Shown piece by piece: positions 23,241 through 36,119 of a DNA stretch of 64,000 bases. A model generated the notes under the pieces. That model had not been told where the DNA came from, did not search any database, and saw only the letters and a program-made list of their open reading frames with translations. Source of the stretch: Liolophura sinensis (Eukaryota > Mollusca > Polyplacophora > Chitonida > Chitonidae); NCBI RefSeq assembly GCF_032854445.1, contig NC_088302.1, positions 5,515,338 to 5,579,337 of the forward strand. The letters are read 5' to 3'. Numbering within the stretch: the stretch's first letter is position 1; each line of letters starts with the position of its first letter. The position numbers and the translations under genes were made by a program.

Positions 23241-24160
23241 CATTATCGTTTATAACGGCAGTTAATTGTAATTAACTGCAAAAAAAACAATTCACAGGTG
23301 CATATTTTGTGAAACTACTACTGTCGTTTTCAACGGCTTTGAAAAATTAAAATTAGGTAAATCTTTTAGTGAAATACAAATCAACTGTGTTCCGTTCACT
23401 TTTTGCACGGTGTAACGTCGAAAGCAGAGAAAATGTCCACACCAGGTATACAAGTACTAACTTGTTGATTGCTTTTCTGTGCATGGTTTACACGCCCTTA
23501 TTTATCATTAACATGCTGATAAATGACAAACCTGTTTACAAGAATTCACACATATTTTCGGCCTAAATCTTAGGACAAAAGTCCTGAAGCGTATTAAATC
23601 ATGGCTTTGTTGTTTTCAGTGTTCAGTTTTGTCACTTATTGTTGCTGTTGTCTTTTTGCTGTATTTCATCGCATTTTTACATACGTTATATTGATACATT
23701 CAAAATAGCAAAAATGTTTATTCTCTTACAATGACGTCAATTCTGAATGACTGTCTTTCCTGAAATAATAAACATAATAATATATGTACACACACCTTAT
23801 GACTACTCGTCGTCATAAACATTGTTAGGTACGACGTAAAACCCCAAGCATACACATACGCAGGATCTCGTGTATGAAGGAGTAGGTGATAAATCCGACC
23901 ACTGCCGACAAAATTCTCGCTATGAGCTCGTAAATGAGGGATGAGATGACAACACTGAGCACTGCGGCCAATGCTTGCAATGAGCACGTCATATGACTGA
24001 AAAATTGCTAAGCACGGCGTAAAACATTAAGCATACATATATATACACAGGACAAAGAGTTATATTTGCGTGGAATGTGAGGAATGCTTAGCTATTAATA
24101 AAACTTTTCTGAACATTTTTTTTATAAAAGTTTTGATTACAGGTAACCATTGCGGACAAA
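23241..24160. other. Mostly unique, with SINE-B tail remnants
   Basis: Fragments of the SINE-B 3' end (gtacgacgtaaaaccccaag at about 23830, and cgtcatatgactgaaaaatt at about 23987) remain. There is no gene. Confidence 0.45.
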
Positions 24161-25345
24161 TACTTGCGATCAACTAATAAATGAATGATAAGTGAATAAA
24201 AGTATAACCAGTGAGAACGAATGCTTGCGATGAACTCGTAAAGGAAGGATTAGTGGATAAAAATATAACCAGTGAGGACAAATGCTTGCGATAAACTCCT
24301 AAATGAAGGATTAGTGAATAAAAATATAACCAGTGAGGACAAATGTTTGGGATGAACTCGTAAATGAAGGATTAGTGGTAAAAATATAACCAGTGAGGAC
24401 AAATGTTTGGGATGAACTCGTAAATGAAGGATTAGTGGTAAAAATATAAGCAGTGAGGACAAATGCTTGCGATAAACTCCTAAATGAAGGATTAGTGAAT
24501 AAAAATATAACCAGTGAGGACAAATGTTTGGGATGATCTCGTAAATGAAGGATTAGTGGTAAAAATATAACCAGTGAGGACAAATGCTTGCGATGAACTC
24601 GTAAATGAAGGATTAGTGGATAAAAATATAACCAGTGAGGACAAATGTTTGGGATGAACTCGTAAATGAAGGATTAGTGGTAAAAATATAACCAGTGAGG
24701 ACAAATGCTTGCGATGAACTCGTAAATGAAGGATTAGTGGATAAAAATATAACCAGTGAGGACAAATGTTTGGGGTGAACTCGTAAATGAAGGATTAGTG
24801 GATAAAAATATAATCAGTGCGGACAAATGCTTGCGATGAACTCGTAAATGAAGGATTAGTGGATAAAAATATAACCAGTGCGGACAAATGCTTGCGATGA
24901 ACTCGTAAAGGAAGAATTAGTGGTAAAAATATAACCAGTGCGGACAAATGTTTGGGATGAACTCGTAAATGAAGGATTAGTGGATAAAAATATAACCAGT
25001 GAGGACAAATGCTTGCGATAAACTCGTAAATGAAGGATTAGTGAATAAAAATATAACCAGTGCGGACAAATGTTTGGGATGAACTCGTAAATGAAGGATT
25101 AGTGGTAAAAATATAACCAGTGAGGACAAATGCTTGCGATAAACTCGTAAACGAAGGATTAGGTGACAACAGTGACTATTGAGGACAAATGCTTGAGATG
25201 AAGTCCCAAATGAAGGATTAGTGGATAAAAATATAACCAATGAGAAAAGATGCTTGTGATGAGCTTCTAAATGAGAGATTATGTGATAAAAGTGACCACT
25301 AAGAACAAAAGCTTGCCATGAGCTCGTAAATGAGAGATAAGTTAA
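24160..25345. repeat. 60-61-bp minisatellite
   Basis: About 20 units of aaatgaaggattagtggata + aaaatataaccagtgaggac + aaatgcttgcgatgaactcg. There are two alternating variants, 'gcttgcgatgaactcg' and 'gtttgggatgaactcg'. The minus-strand frames are repeat artefacts. Confidence 0.93.
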
Positions 25346-26364
25346 TAACATTCATCGAAATCTGTTCAAAACCAGTGACTGTAGTACTACACGTATCTTC
25401 AGATAATTAGTTTAAGCGGCGAATACACGACTTGGATGTGTTAGTATACGTCACTAGAACCATGGTAATTCTCATGGTACAGTTGGACGAATTCATTGAC
25501 TTTAGCTCAAGCTAAAATCACAATGTTTTACTTTCACTTCAAAGTCTCTTGATGAAGGCTTGGCTCTGTATTATATAGCACCGCATGTAACCTTGTCTGC
25601 AGAGTTCATCGTAACGCAGAGATATTGTTGAGCGCCATACAGAGCGATTGGAACTGGTTTGTGCAAATACTATTAGGTGCGTCAATAACTGGCTTTATTG
25701 CTTGTCCATATGAAAGACACCATGGAAAGTCACCTACTGTGATCATGTCTTATATTTATCTGTCCTAAAGACTCTAAAAGAGATTAATGGACGAAGAATT
25801 ATCAAATAACTAGATTTGTAAGAGAAAGATAGTGAAGTTAGAGAAAAGATACTCAAGGTCGGACACAGGTTACGCCTACAGGTTGTCTTGTAATCAGAGC
25901 ACCTATTGAATAGATAGTGCTGGATTAGACTGGTGTGATCTAGAGCAAACTTGCATACAATTTCAGAGGCCGATAGCGCCTTTGTCTGTTTGAGTACTAA
26001 CGACTACCGGCTCTGGGCATTGATCTGAATGAAACCGTTGTTTTGAGGGCACCCACTGAAAGACTGAATCCATGGCAATCTAGTTCACGGCATGGGAACA
26101 ACATCCAATCGTTTGTGCACGTGCACAAAACCGTGCGCCTGGAGTGGACCTTTCTATTAACTCCTGCAAAATAACAGGTATGTATGCTTGAAGTTTACCG
26201 TCGAACTTAATAATTTTTCAGCCATATTACGGCGAAACAGGGCATAGAAGACAAGTAATTGTAGTATCTAGTGACGCATAGCCAGCGTTATATCACATAT
26301 TAGATGGCATAATCTCTAACCATACTCTCCTCATATATATCATATGATCTGATTTCACACAGCA
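25346..26364. other. No gene seen
   Basis: Unique sequence without recognised features. Confidence 0.4.
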
Positions 26365-26366
26365 GG

Positions 26367-26498
26367 GGGCTGTTCTTCGAAGCAGTCGCACAAAACTCCG
26401 CCTGACGTAATTTCCATGATAACAGAGAGTAAAGGGATACGTCACCATGGTAAATGCACTTCAGGCAGCGTTGCGACAGCTTTGTAGAACGGACCCTT
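26367..26498. mobile_element. Palindromic MITE-like element
   Basis: Left arm ggggctgttcttcgaagcag. The right arm, read in reverse, is gggtccgttctacaaagctg. The similarity continues inward (gtcgca, cctga.gt.atttccatg) for about 55 bp per side, so nearly the whole element is an imperfect palindrome. Confidence 0.68.
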
Positions 26499-29400
26499 GA
26501 TGGTAATGATAAATAAAACTAATGAGAGGGTAGCATTTCACATGTGGATGATCCTCTCATCTATTGTGGTCTTATTGCCCATGCCAAGTATTATCTATGT
26601 TTCTCGTATACATCCTGTAATCGCGTTAGATGTTACAATTTCGTCAAAGCCCACCCGTTAAGGCCGTCCATGAAGGTGAGAAGTATATGTGGATCTTTTT
26701 CAAACCATCTACCTTACTATAAACTTCGACAGTCGGCAATAAAAAGATTTGTTTGTTTAACTGAGGTTTAACGTCGCTCAATATTACATCTGTCATATCA
26801 AGGCAGTGTCTCCTTGTAGAAGACGAGACTTAATTCCCAAGAATTTACAGTGAGGCCTTACTGGAACGCCATTGTCAGGACACCAGGTACAATGTCCCGC
26901 CTGTAAGCGAAAACCATGTCGTAAGTGGTAACACACGTAGGTGTGTTTTTCCCTTGAATTTAGAGACATTGTCATTAATATGCCTTCCTGGGATAACTTT
27001 CCTCGTAGTAAAACAATAATCCAGTGCCATATGTCACACATTTTAAATACATACTAAATTTACCAAGGTCTCAAATCTTTAACATCCCCAATTTCATTTC
27101 CGTCTGTGTAAGTGTTGGCAATGTTTTTTTTTTTAATCAAATGGTTTATCGAAAGTTTCGGCCTAAATACCACAGTGTATGTAGTGTAAGGACCTTGGTG
27201 GATGCTCGCTTTGTCTGAGAGGACACCTGCTCCACAGCCTTACTCTCCCGAGGGCTTAATATGTCCTCTTTTCTAAAGACAACAATATTGCATCTTACAA
27301 GCTCCACTTTTGACAGTACGAAACAATGTCAATCTGGGGTTGCAGACCAGTAAATGTGAAAGAAAGGTCATCCGCATTCCATATGACCTCCCAAGACACC
27401 GTGGTCTGTGACGGGCCATTAGCTCTTAATCCTAAACCAAACATGTGGGAAACCCTCAATAACCCCTTCATGGAAATAAATCTCTGTTTTCCAATTTTCT
27501 TCGAACGAGCTGAAAAGACGAATACAGAGTACAAAGACAAATTCTATCACCTATGGACCGGAAAAGCATTCATGTTTAATAAATCAACACGTTTTATGAA
27601 CAGGTGAAATCAAAGAGAGACCCAGACACCTATTGATATATTCTATTTTATGGAATTATGCACGGTCTGCTGGTTTGTCATTTGTATTGAATGTCAAACC
27701 TAACAGCTGGAGGCTTATAACACGTGTGTGGACAAAGTCAACACCGGCTATTTTACCGTTAAACCACCTTTATAGATATATGAACGGGTTGATTACGAAA
27801 TGGTGGTGGCAGAAGTGGTGAAAGCACCTCTCCCGCTAGCTCAAATATTTGGCTAGTTACGGTCGGTCTTCTGCCATTATGTACTGTTACCTGTCCTACA
27901 TCTAAAAAAAGAATTAAGAAAAAAAATTCCTTAACTGATTACACTGACATATATTAAAGGTATCGTGGTATTTAACGTTGGGCAATTACGACTTTCCCGC
28001 CTTTTTCAATGACCAGACTTCGTTTTCCATTACCACCGAACTAATAAGCTATGTTCTCTTAGTACAGAAGCTGGGGCTGGCATATCAACACTATGGTCAT
28101 GGCCATTGAAATTAATACACGAATATAGCACCAGTGTTTAAATCGTGTGTGACTTGACAACCAGGCGATGGTGTTCCGATGCGCTGACTGGTGATTGTAA
28201 ACCACGTGTCCAAAACATGCACTGTAACAACGCAATATCAGTTCCTAAAGGGATCTGCAAAAATTGATATATAGTTATTTAATAAGGTCTGTGACAGGTA
28301 AAAAGGGAAAGTACGGTCGTCAACAATTCTGCTGTTGTACACATCAATCAATTCACTATGTAGTTTAGTTTGAAATCATCGTACAGATTGGTATGAGCAC
28401 GTCTCTTGTTTTGTCGTCTGCAGTGGAAGCATCAAGGGCAATTGCGGCTACGGTTGGATGGTTTTCTGATTGGCGCCCAACGACAAGCCCAAGTGTGCGA
28501 GAAGCAGGGGTCAGTGTCCGGCCAGACATGGCACCGTGCCTCAGGACACGTTGGGAATAGAAACGCTGTAGCATGGCGTACCTTTCCGCAGGAGATGGGC
28601 TTGATGGTGTACTATATATACACACAAAACACATACACAATTGGATATGTTACATACGGCTGATATTGCCGTCGTATGTAACGCGCTACGCCTTGGTACA
28701 AGTTTGCAGGCGAAGTCCAAACGACTGCTAATTGTACATTATAGTGACGGAGTTCACAGACTTAAGCAAACCACTAAGCGCCGCCCTAACAGTTCATATG
28801 TTTATTTCATTGATGTTTAAGGTGGCCCAAGAATGTTTCACATACTGTCGAGTTTATGGCTGGTGGGAAACCGGCAGTGTCCGAAACAAACCATCAGTCT
28901 TCTCAAGTTACCCATAAGCATCCCGAATTAATGCCGATATGTTTTGACATGTTTTATGGCTATTTTTTTATATAATATCTTTGTTTTGTCTCTCTGTTAT
29001 TTTGTATACAATTATGTTTATAGCTGTATGTTTGTTAATTTGCTTATAATATCTATTGACCATGACTGTTTTTGGCATTACGTGTGAGGAGATTTTCCTC
29101 TGTTTTTTGTTTAACAGCGTTTTAAACACTACTTCTAAGTTTGTTTAAAATATTGGGCTTCATTTAGTTAAAGACCAAACTGAAGAGAAACATACAAAAT
29201 GCATATAACAAGTATAAAGACTTTTATGTTTTACATTTTTGTAACTTTTTATTATTATAAGTACAGCGACTGGAAGAATCTTGGAGCATCTGTAAGCAGC
29301 TAGGAGTAGTCGATCACGCGCTGGCTTTAGACATGTCAGAACTCAACAATTTCTCGGAGTTAAGCATTTTGTCCGTTTCATACAATTCTAAATATTCATT

Positions 29401-29650
29401 TGCATCCAAATCCATCGACTTTGCACCATCAGAGTTCAAAGGTCATACTGCTCACAGCGCATATGACGCTCACTGCGCTCACTTTTCTTGACCTTTCCTT
29501 ACTTCACACTAGGCAAGCTTGACCTTTGTAGCCTGTGCGAGGGACATAGACCAGTTTAACGTCAGCCTCATCACTGGTGTTCTTGCGCGGAACAATTTAT
29601 TCGGCATTTAGCAATACAATTTTTCCAAACGTTGTTCAAGATTTCTGTAC
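26499..29650. other. No gene confirmed
   Basis: Mostly unique DNA. Segment 28405-28620 is visibly more GC-rich than its flanks and open in both directions (+ 28406-28663, - 28365-28640), but I recognise no motif and no splice-supported gene. Confidence 0.35.
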
Positions 29651-29656
29651 AAAAGT

Positions 29657-30405
29657 ACCTGCTACGGTAAGGCGGAAAATCGGTACGATAAGAAAATGCA
29701 AATTTCAAAATCCCAGCAGAATTTTGTAAAGTTCCATATCAGAAGTATAAAACTTGCTCGAAACACCCGTAAGAGCTATATGGCCATAAAAGAGATGGTC
29801 GTTTAGTAATAACCCGCCCAAAATGCCCTCCCGATCAAAGACGCCAATTTTTCGTTCAAAAGAGGCACTGTGTTTTTAATTTATATTATGAAGCTCAACG
29901 GTAACCAGACAAATATCTTTACTGAAACTTTTATGCATGTATTTTCATGTGCTGTCAAAGTTTTGTTTTGTTAACGTTTGTCTTCATATGTAAAACATAA
30001 AGTTTATAATGTGATCAGTTTTGTCATATTTTGGCAAGTTTAAATCCATATATCTGCTATAATCACTCAAACATCCTTCATAGTACAGTGGGCTAACGAA
30101 GTCATTGTGGAAAACAGATTGCGCGTTGAAGAAGAGATCGAATGTTTGTGGTGTTTCTAATGCGAAAAAGTGTGACTGAAGCAGGATACCATTTTTTGGA
30201 TTTTATGACCTGTACATCGCTTCACTGCATGCATGGAGCTTTATAAGTAGTATGCCATATAACAGGGAAAAAAGCGTAAAACAGAAATTGAAAAAGAAGT
30301 AGCCATAGGGTGTGTCAGTGGCTGTCACTCACAGCTATAGTCAGTTTCGTTACTTGATGTGCACAGTTTCTTGCACTTGCAATTCCCCGCCTTACCATAC
30401 CAGGT
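29657..30405. mobile_element. Dispersed element R2 with terminal inverted repeats
   Basis: The 19-bp ends acctgctacggtaaggcgg (29657-29675) and ccgccttaccataccaggt (30387-30405) are inverted copies matching at 17 of 19 positions. The interior is non-coding. A diverged copy of its right half lies at 63470-63960. No clear target-site duplication is seen. Confidence 0.6.
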
Positions 30406-30414
30406 CCTTTGCTG

Positions 30415-31665
30415 TTTGTGGCAGTGATGTAGAGTGAACGTAGAGAGCAACGAATGCGCCGTTAAGGAGTATGTTAAAAAATACAGTGACCCGTGTGAGT
30501 GAGCAACGCGAACTTGGGTTGTTGTAGAGTCACCCGAATTACAAAAATTTCGAATTTATAAAAGGTGATCAATTGATCCGCCATCTTCTCGGTAGATGGC
30601 CCGCAAACGTTTTTTCCATGAACTGACTGAGTCCCGAATCTCCTAAAGAGTTTTTTTCCCAGCAGTCCTTGATGCGTGCTTTTAGTTCATCCTCAGTGAA
30701 TTTTTCAGTGTGACCCTCATAACACCTGACAGGTGATGCAGTGTGGATCACCGGAACGTGCGTTTTTAAGGCTATGTTTTCATTTTAACCCTGTGTACAG
30801 ACTACTATGACCTTGAAAATTGGTTTGAACGAAGGATAATGGAGCAATGCAGCATCAAAGTACTTCCCCTTTTTTTATGCCCACCCGATATATATTTTAT
30901 AAATGCATAATATTATAATATAACTTGTGGGTATTTAGTTTACGAACAGGTGAGTAGGACTATTCACTGCTCGACTTTTACAAAATTGAATGGCTGTATT
31001 AAAAAAAACAACGATTTGAACTCCACATAAGAGGTATTGTTTTAATCAAGACTTAAACAAAGATTGCGATGGATCCGTCCGTTTCAGATCGATTGGTATA
31101 ACTTCCACTATTTAACTGTGTTTAATGCATAGCATATTACGTCATATTAAAACTACACATAAATGTTGTAAAATGCGCCCTAGACTCTTATTAGCTAAGA
31201 ACCGATGGGTCATTATTTTAATGCTAATTAAACCCTTGTGTTTCTAGAGTATGACGTCATTTATTTTCATGGATTGCTAAAGTTGTCGTGTGATCAGCAG
31301 GGTATATGTTTACAAGTTTAATAGCTCTACATCAGATTGACTTACGAGTGCATTCATGGAGAATATAACATTGCTAGCTACATTATATAATACTCCACTA
31401 CTGTAATAAGGAAAAACTGCTATGACTGCTACAGACATTATTCAATAATTATGTAGCTTACTTTCTTGGATTTGAAATTTTCATATATACCTTTATTAAT
31501 GTCCTATATTTTGGCATTTGGGGGAGTAAAAGTCATTTAAGCCCTCACAAAATGATTAGAAAATGTTGCACTTCAACATTATCTTATGGTAAATTACTAC
31601 ATTTAGGAGTTATATTCAGCTCTACATAAACACAATGCAACCGCCTGGGTATTTCGTACACATCC
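30415..31665. other. No gene seen
   Basis: AT-rich unique DNA. The 60-codon minus-strand frame at 30569-30751 has no recognised motif. Confidence 0.4.
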
Positions 31666-31669
31666 ACTT

Positions 31670-33680
31670 CCCATAAACACAACACGCACCAGCACTTCAC
31701 ATAAACACAACACGCACCAGCACTTCACATATACACAACACAGTCACTTGGGTAATTCGTGCACCAGCACTTCACATAAACACAACACAGTCACCTGGGT
31801 GGTTCGTGCACCAGCACTTCACATAAACACAACACAGTCACTTGGGTAATTCGTGCACCAGCACTTCACATAAACACAACACAGTCACTTGGGTAATTCG
31901 TGCACCAGCACTTCACATAAACACAACACAGTCACTTGGGTAATTCGTGCACCAGCACTTCACATAAACACAACACTGTCACTTGGGTAATTCGTGCACC
32001 AGCACTTCACATAAACACAACACAGTCACTTGGGTAATTCGTGTACCAGCACTTCACTAAAACACAACATAGTCACTTGGGTAATTCGTGCACTAGCACT
32101 TCACATAAACACAACACAGTCACTTGGGTGGTTCGTGTACCAGCACTTCACATAAACACAACACGCACCAGCACTTCACATAAACACAACACGCACCAGC
32201 ACTTCACATATACACAACACAGTCACTTGGGTAATTCGTGCACCAGCACTTCACATAAACACAACACAGTCACTTGGGTAATTCGTGCACCAGCACTTCA
32301 CATAAACACAACACAGTCACTTGGGTAATTCGTGCACCAGCACTTCACATAAACACAACACAGTCACTTGGGTAATTCGTGCACCAGCACTTCACATAAA
32401 CACAACACAGTCACTTGGGTAATTCGTGCACCAGCACTTCACATAAACACAACACTGTCACTTGGGTAATTCGTGCACCAGCACTTCACATAAACACAAC
32501 ACAGTCACTTGGGTAATTCGTGTACCAGCACTTCACTAAAACACAACATAGTCACTTGGGTAATTCGTGCACCAGCACTTCACATAAACACAACACAGTC
32601 ACTTGGGTGGTTCGTGCACCAGCACTTCACATAAACACAACACAGTCACTTGGGTAATTCGTGCACCAGCACTTCACATAAACACAACACAGTCACTTGG
32701 GTAATTCGTGCACCAGCACTTCACATAAACACAACACAGTCACTTGGGTGGTTCGTGCACCAGCACTTCACATAAACACAACACAGTCACTTGGGTAATT
32801 CGTGCACCAGCACTTCACATAAACACAACACAGTCACTTGGGTAATTCGTGCACCAGCACTTCACATAAACACAACACAGTCACTTGGGTAATTCGTGCA
32901 CCAGCACTTCACATAAACACAACACTGTCACTTGGGTAATTCGTGCACCAGCACTTCACATAAACACAACACAGTCACTTGGGTAATTCGTGCACCAGCA
33001 CTTCACATAAACACAACACAGTCACTTGGGTAATTCGTGCACCAGCACTTCACATAAACACAACACGCACCAGCACTTCACATATACACAACACAGTCAC
33101 TTAGGTAATTCGTGCACCAGCACTTCACATAAACACAACACGCACCAGCACTTCACATAAACACAACACAGTCACTTGGGTAATTCGCGCACCAGCACTT
33201 CACATAAACACAACACTGTCACTTGGGTAATTCGTGCACCAGCACTTCACATAAACACAACACAGTCAATTGGGTAATTCGCGCACCAGCACTTCACATA
33301 AACACAACACAGTCACTTGGGTAATTCGTGCACCAGCACTTCACATAAACACAACACAGTCACTTGGGTAATTCGTGCACCGGCACTTCACATAAACACA
33401 ACACAGTCACTTGAGTAATTCGCGCACCAGCACATCACATAACACAACACAGTCACTTGGGTAATTCGTGAACCAGCACTTCACATAAATACAACACAGT
33501 CACTTGGGTAATTCGTGCACTAGCACTTCACATAAACACAACACAGTCACTTGGGTGGTTCGTGCACCAGCACTTCACATAAACACAACACAGTCACTTG
33601 GGTAATTCGTGCACCACCACTTCACATAAACACAACACAGTCACTTGGGTAATTCGCGCACCAGCACTTCACGTAAACAG
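31670..33680. repeat. 47-bp minisatellite with 28-bp short units
   Basis: About 43 units of gcaccagcacttcacataaa + cacaacacagtcacttgggt + aattcgt. Some units lack the last 19 bp and are 28 bp long. The same monomers reappear at 35790-35828 and 36067-36110, beyond a nested LINE and SINE. A block with rare variants (ttcactaaaacacaacatag) recurs at an offset of 479 bp. Confidence 0.94.
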
Positions 33681-33689
33681 AATTCCTAG

Positions 33690-35640
33690 GATTAAGTGAG
33701 GAAGTTGATAGAGAAGACCTCGTAGAAGATGATATCGCGGACGATGGATAAATGGCTAACGAGAAATAAGTGAAGTAAATATAGAAGAAACTGTTGTTGA
33801 TTAACTATAAGCCCTAGAAGATTCTGTGACGACCAGTGACATTTCTGTAGTACCGCGAAATGGCAGAAAGCATTGCGATAGACCGAGGGCAATCCTGGTG
33901 AAATTTGTCTCGCGCTGAGCAAAAGCCAAAGTAATAAAGAAGCGTAAGTTACTTAGAGGCTCTCCCAACAAAAGTTATCAGTCTGTATATGTGAACGATG
34001 ATTTGACACCTCTTCGTTTTAAACTTCTATATGCGGCCAAAAACTATGTAAATGTGGAAAGGGTAAGATCATTCAGTGAGAAAATTTTCTGCAATCTGAA
34101 ATCAAAGGAAAGAATATTTGATCAATTATGATCAATTATTGATCACATGTTCAGTTTACAATCTATTATGGATGTAACTAAAGTACAAAAGAAAAAGTTC
34201 TTTTGCGCTTTTATCGATCTGAGCAAAGCTTTCGACACAATCCAAAGGTAATCATTATGGGCCAAATTTTTGCAACATGGCATTAATGCCAAGATCTTTA
34301 AAGCTATACAAAATCTGTATGTGGGCATTATATCTTATGTTAGAGTGGACAACTGCCTGTATGCAATGTTGGCATGCAAAATAGGTGTCCGTCATGGGGA
34401 AAATCTGCCACTCTGTTACTTTTTCTATTTACTTAAATGACCTAGACCATTGTATGGAATCAAACTTTAGGACAGGTGTAGAGATAGAGTTTGAAAAAGA
34501 CGAACTATACATGTAATTGAACTTTTTTTTTATCCTTTATATGCTGACGCTACTGTGTTACTAACTTGTACCCCCGAAGAACTACAAACGTCATTGGATA
34601 TTTATCAGCAGTTTTGCACTAAATGAAAACTTGTGATAAACAAGGACAAAACAAAAGTTGTAGCGTTTGGAAGTAAAAAGAATAACAAATATAAATTTAG
34701 GATTGATAATGAATACATTGAAATAGAGGATCATTTTAAATACTTGGGTCTTTATTTCAGCTTTAATAGTCATTTTAACTACTGTACTGTACTGCCTACT
34801 TAAGGACCAAAGAAACCTAGATTTAACAATGGATTATGTTATTGAACTGTTTGATCAGAGGGTGATGTCTGTATTATTATATGGATGCAAGGTTTGACGA
34901 GATGGTCATATAAAATGTATTGCTGCGGCTGAACTTAAGTTCTTAAAACAGCTGGTTAACTTACGTAAGTCTACGGCAAGCTATATGGTATATGGAGAGT
35001 TGGGAAGATATCCAGTGGACATTCCTGTATAAGAAAACGAATTATAAGTTTATATGTTTCTGTGGCAAGTTAAAACCTGGAAAACCAACCAAATTTCCGT
35101 TCTTGCCTGTAAAAACACTTAATACAAAACGACGATAAATATATATGGACGAAAAAAGTCAAATCCTTTTTAGTGAACTTAAATAATATATTATTATTAT
35201 TAAAAATATATGGAATAATCGGTTCTTACCGAATAATACATGGTGTGATGTCTGTTAAACGAGGTTTCCAGAACCAGTTCCTCCAAACGTGGCGAGCAGA
35301 TATAGGAAGTTAGGGTAAGCAGCGTTTTTGCCTTGAGAAATATCTGCAAGTCCTGTCCGATTACCTAATGAAGAAACTTTTACGTTTTCGAACCTCAAAC
35401 CATTGCTTGACAGCATAAATTGGATGGCGGATTAATTTGCCTCTGGAACAACGTATATGGGACAAATGTAATAACTCTATCGGGCATGAATCACATTATA
35501 TTTTGGATTGCCCATTCTACAACAACCAGCGTTCCAACAAAATACCAAACTATTGTTTTAGGAAATAAGTTTTCCTTTCGTGTACAGAAATTATTTACAA
35601 ACAGGAGTGTCAGTGTCATTAGCCGACTCAGTCAGTTTTG
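33690..35640 (+). pseudogene. Decayed non-LTR retrotransposon (ORF1-like plus reverse transcriptase)
   Basis: This is a LINE relic broken by frameshifts and stops. An ORF1-like nucleic-acid-binding part reads PRAILVKF (about 33883), then KKRKLLRGSPNK, then VNDDLTPLRFKLLYAA (about 33991). It runs almost directly into reverse transcriptase sequence: FIDLSKAFDTI (about 34210), GVRHGENLP, SIYLNDLDHC, then YADA at 34540-34551 where the catalytic box is usually F/YADD. INKDKTKVVAF and FKYLGLYF follow. A C-terminal HYILDCPFYNNQR (about 35490) matches the usual LINE end motif. The endonuclease domain expected between ORF1 and RT is absent, so an internal deletion is likely. The clade is not certain. 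Confidence 0.82.
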
Positions 35641-35789
35641 TAGGTGAAATAGTATTTTGATGCATATGCTGTTATGTATTGTTATGTATTGATTAACTAC
35701 TCACCGTACTCTGTGTACTGTTTATATATTATATCTCTATGCCCAGGGAAGGGCATCGAATCGGGTTCCAAAAAACTCAATGCTGCATG

Positions 35790-35828
35790 GTTAGTTCGTA
35801 CCCCAGCACTTTACATAAACACAACACA
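35790..35828. repeat. 47-bp-array monomer left of a SINE
   Basis: gttagttcgtaccccagcac followed by tttacataaacacaacacag is one monomer of the 31670-33680 array, stranded between the LINE relic and a SINE-B. Confidence 0.85.
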
Positions 35829-36066
35829 GCCCACCGGCTCAGTTGGTAGAGCGTCTGTTTCGGGGGCGGTAGATCCAGGCTCAATACTGGGTCGAGTCAT
35901 ACCTAAGACCTTCGACTGGTTGACCCGTATCACTATCATGGATCGGGCAGAGCGGCTTACTTACCTTCAGTAAAGCAACACTAGATAAAAGAGTGGTGAA
36001 AATCCGTCCTGGAACAAGGAGGCACAATACACGCACTCCTTCGTCGTCATATGACTGAAAAATATG
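35829..36066 (+). mobile_element. SINE-B inserted inside an array monomer
   Basis: It starts at the tRNA-like head (ggctcagttggtagagcgtc), includes gatccaggctcaatactggg and tcgtcgtcatatgactgaaa, and ends before the CACT tail. It has an internal deletion. The array monomer resumes immediately after it with acttgggtatatcgtgcacc. Confidence 0.82.
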
Positions 36067-36119
36067 ACCTTAAACTTGGGTATATCGTGCACCATCACTT
36101 CACATATATACAATTCTGC

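Noticed and set aside
24250-25351. Minus-strand frames with NPSFTSSSQTFVLTGYIF repeats
   Set aside because: Translation of the 60-bp minisatellite.
31670-33680. CRISPR-like array
   Set aside because: Units are head-to-tail with no unique spacers, and the surrounding genes are eukaryotic.
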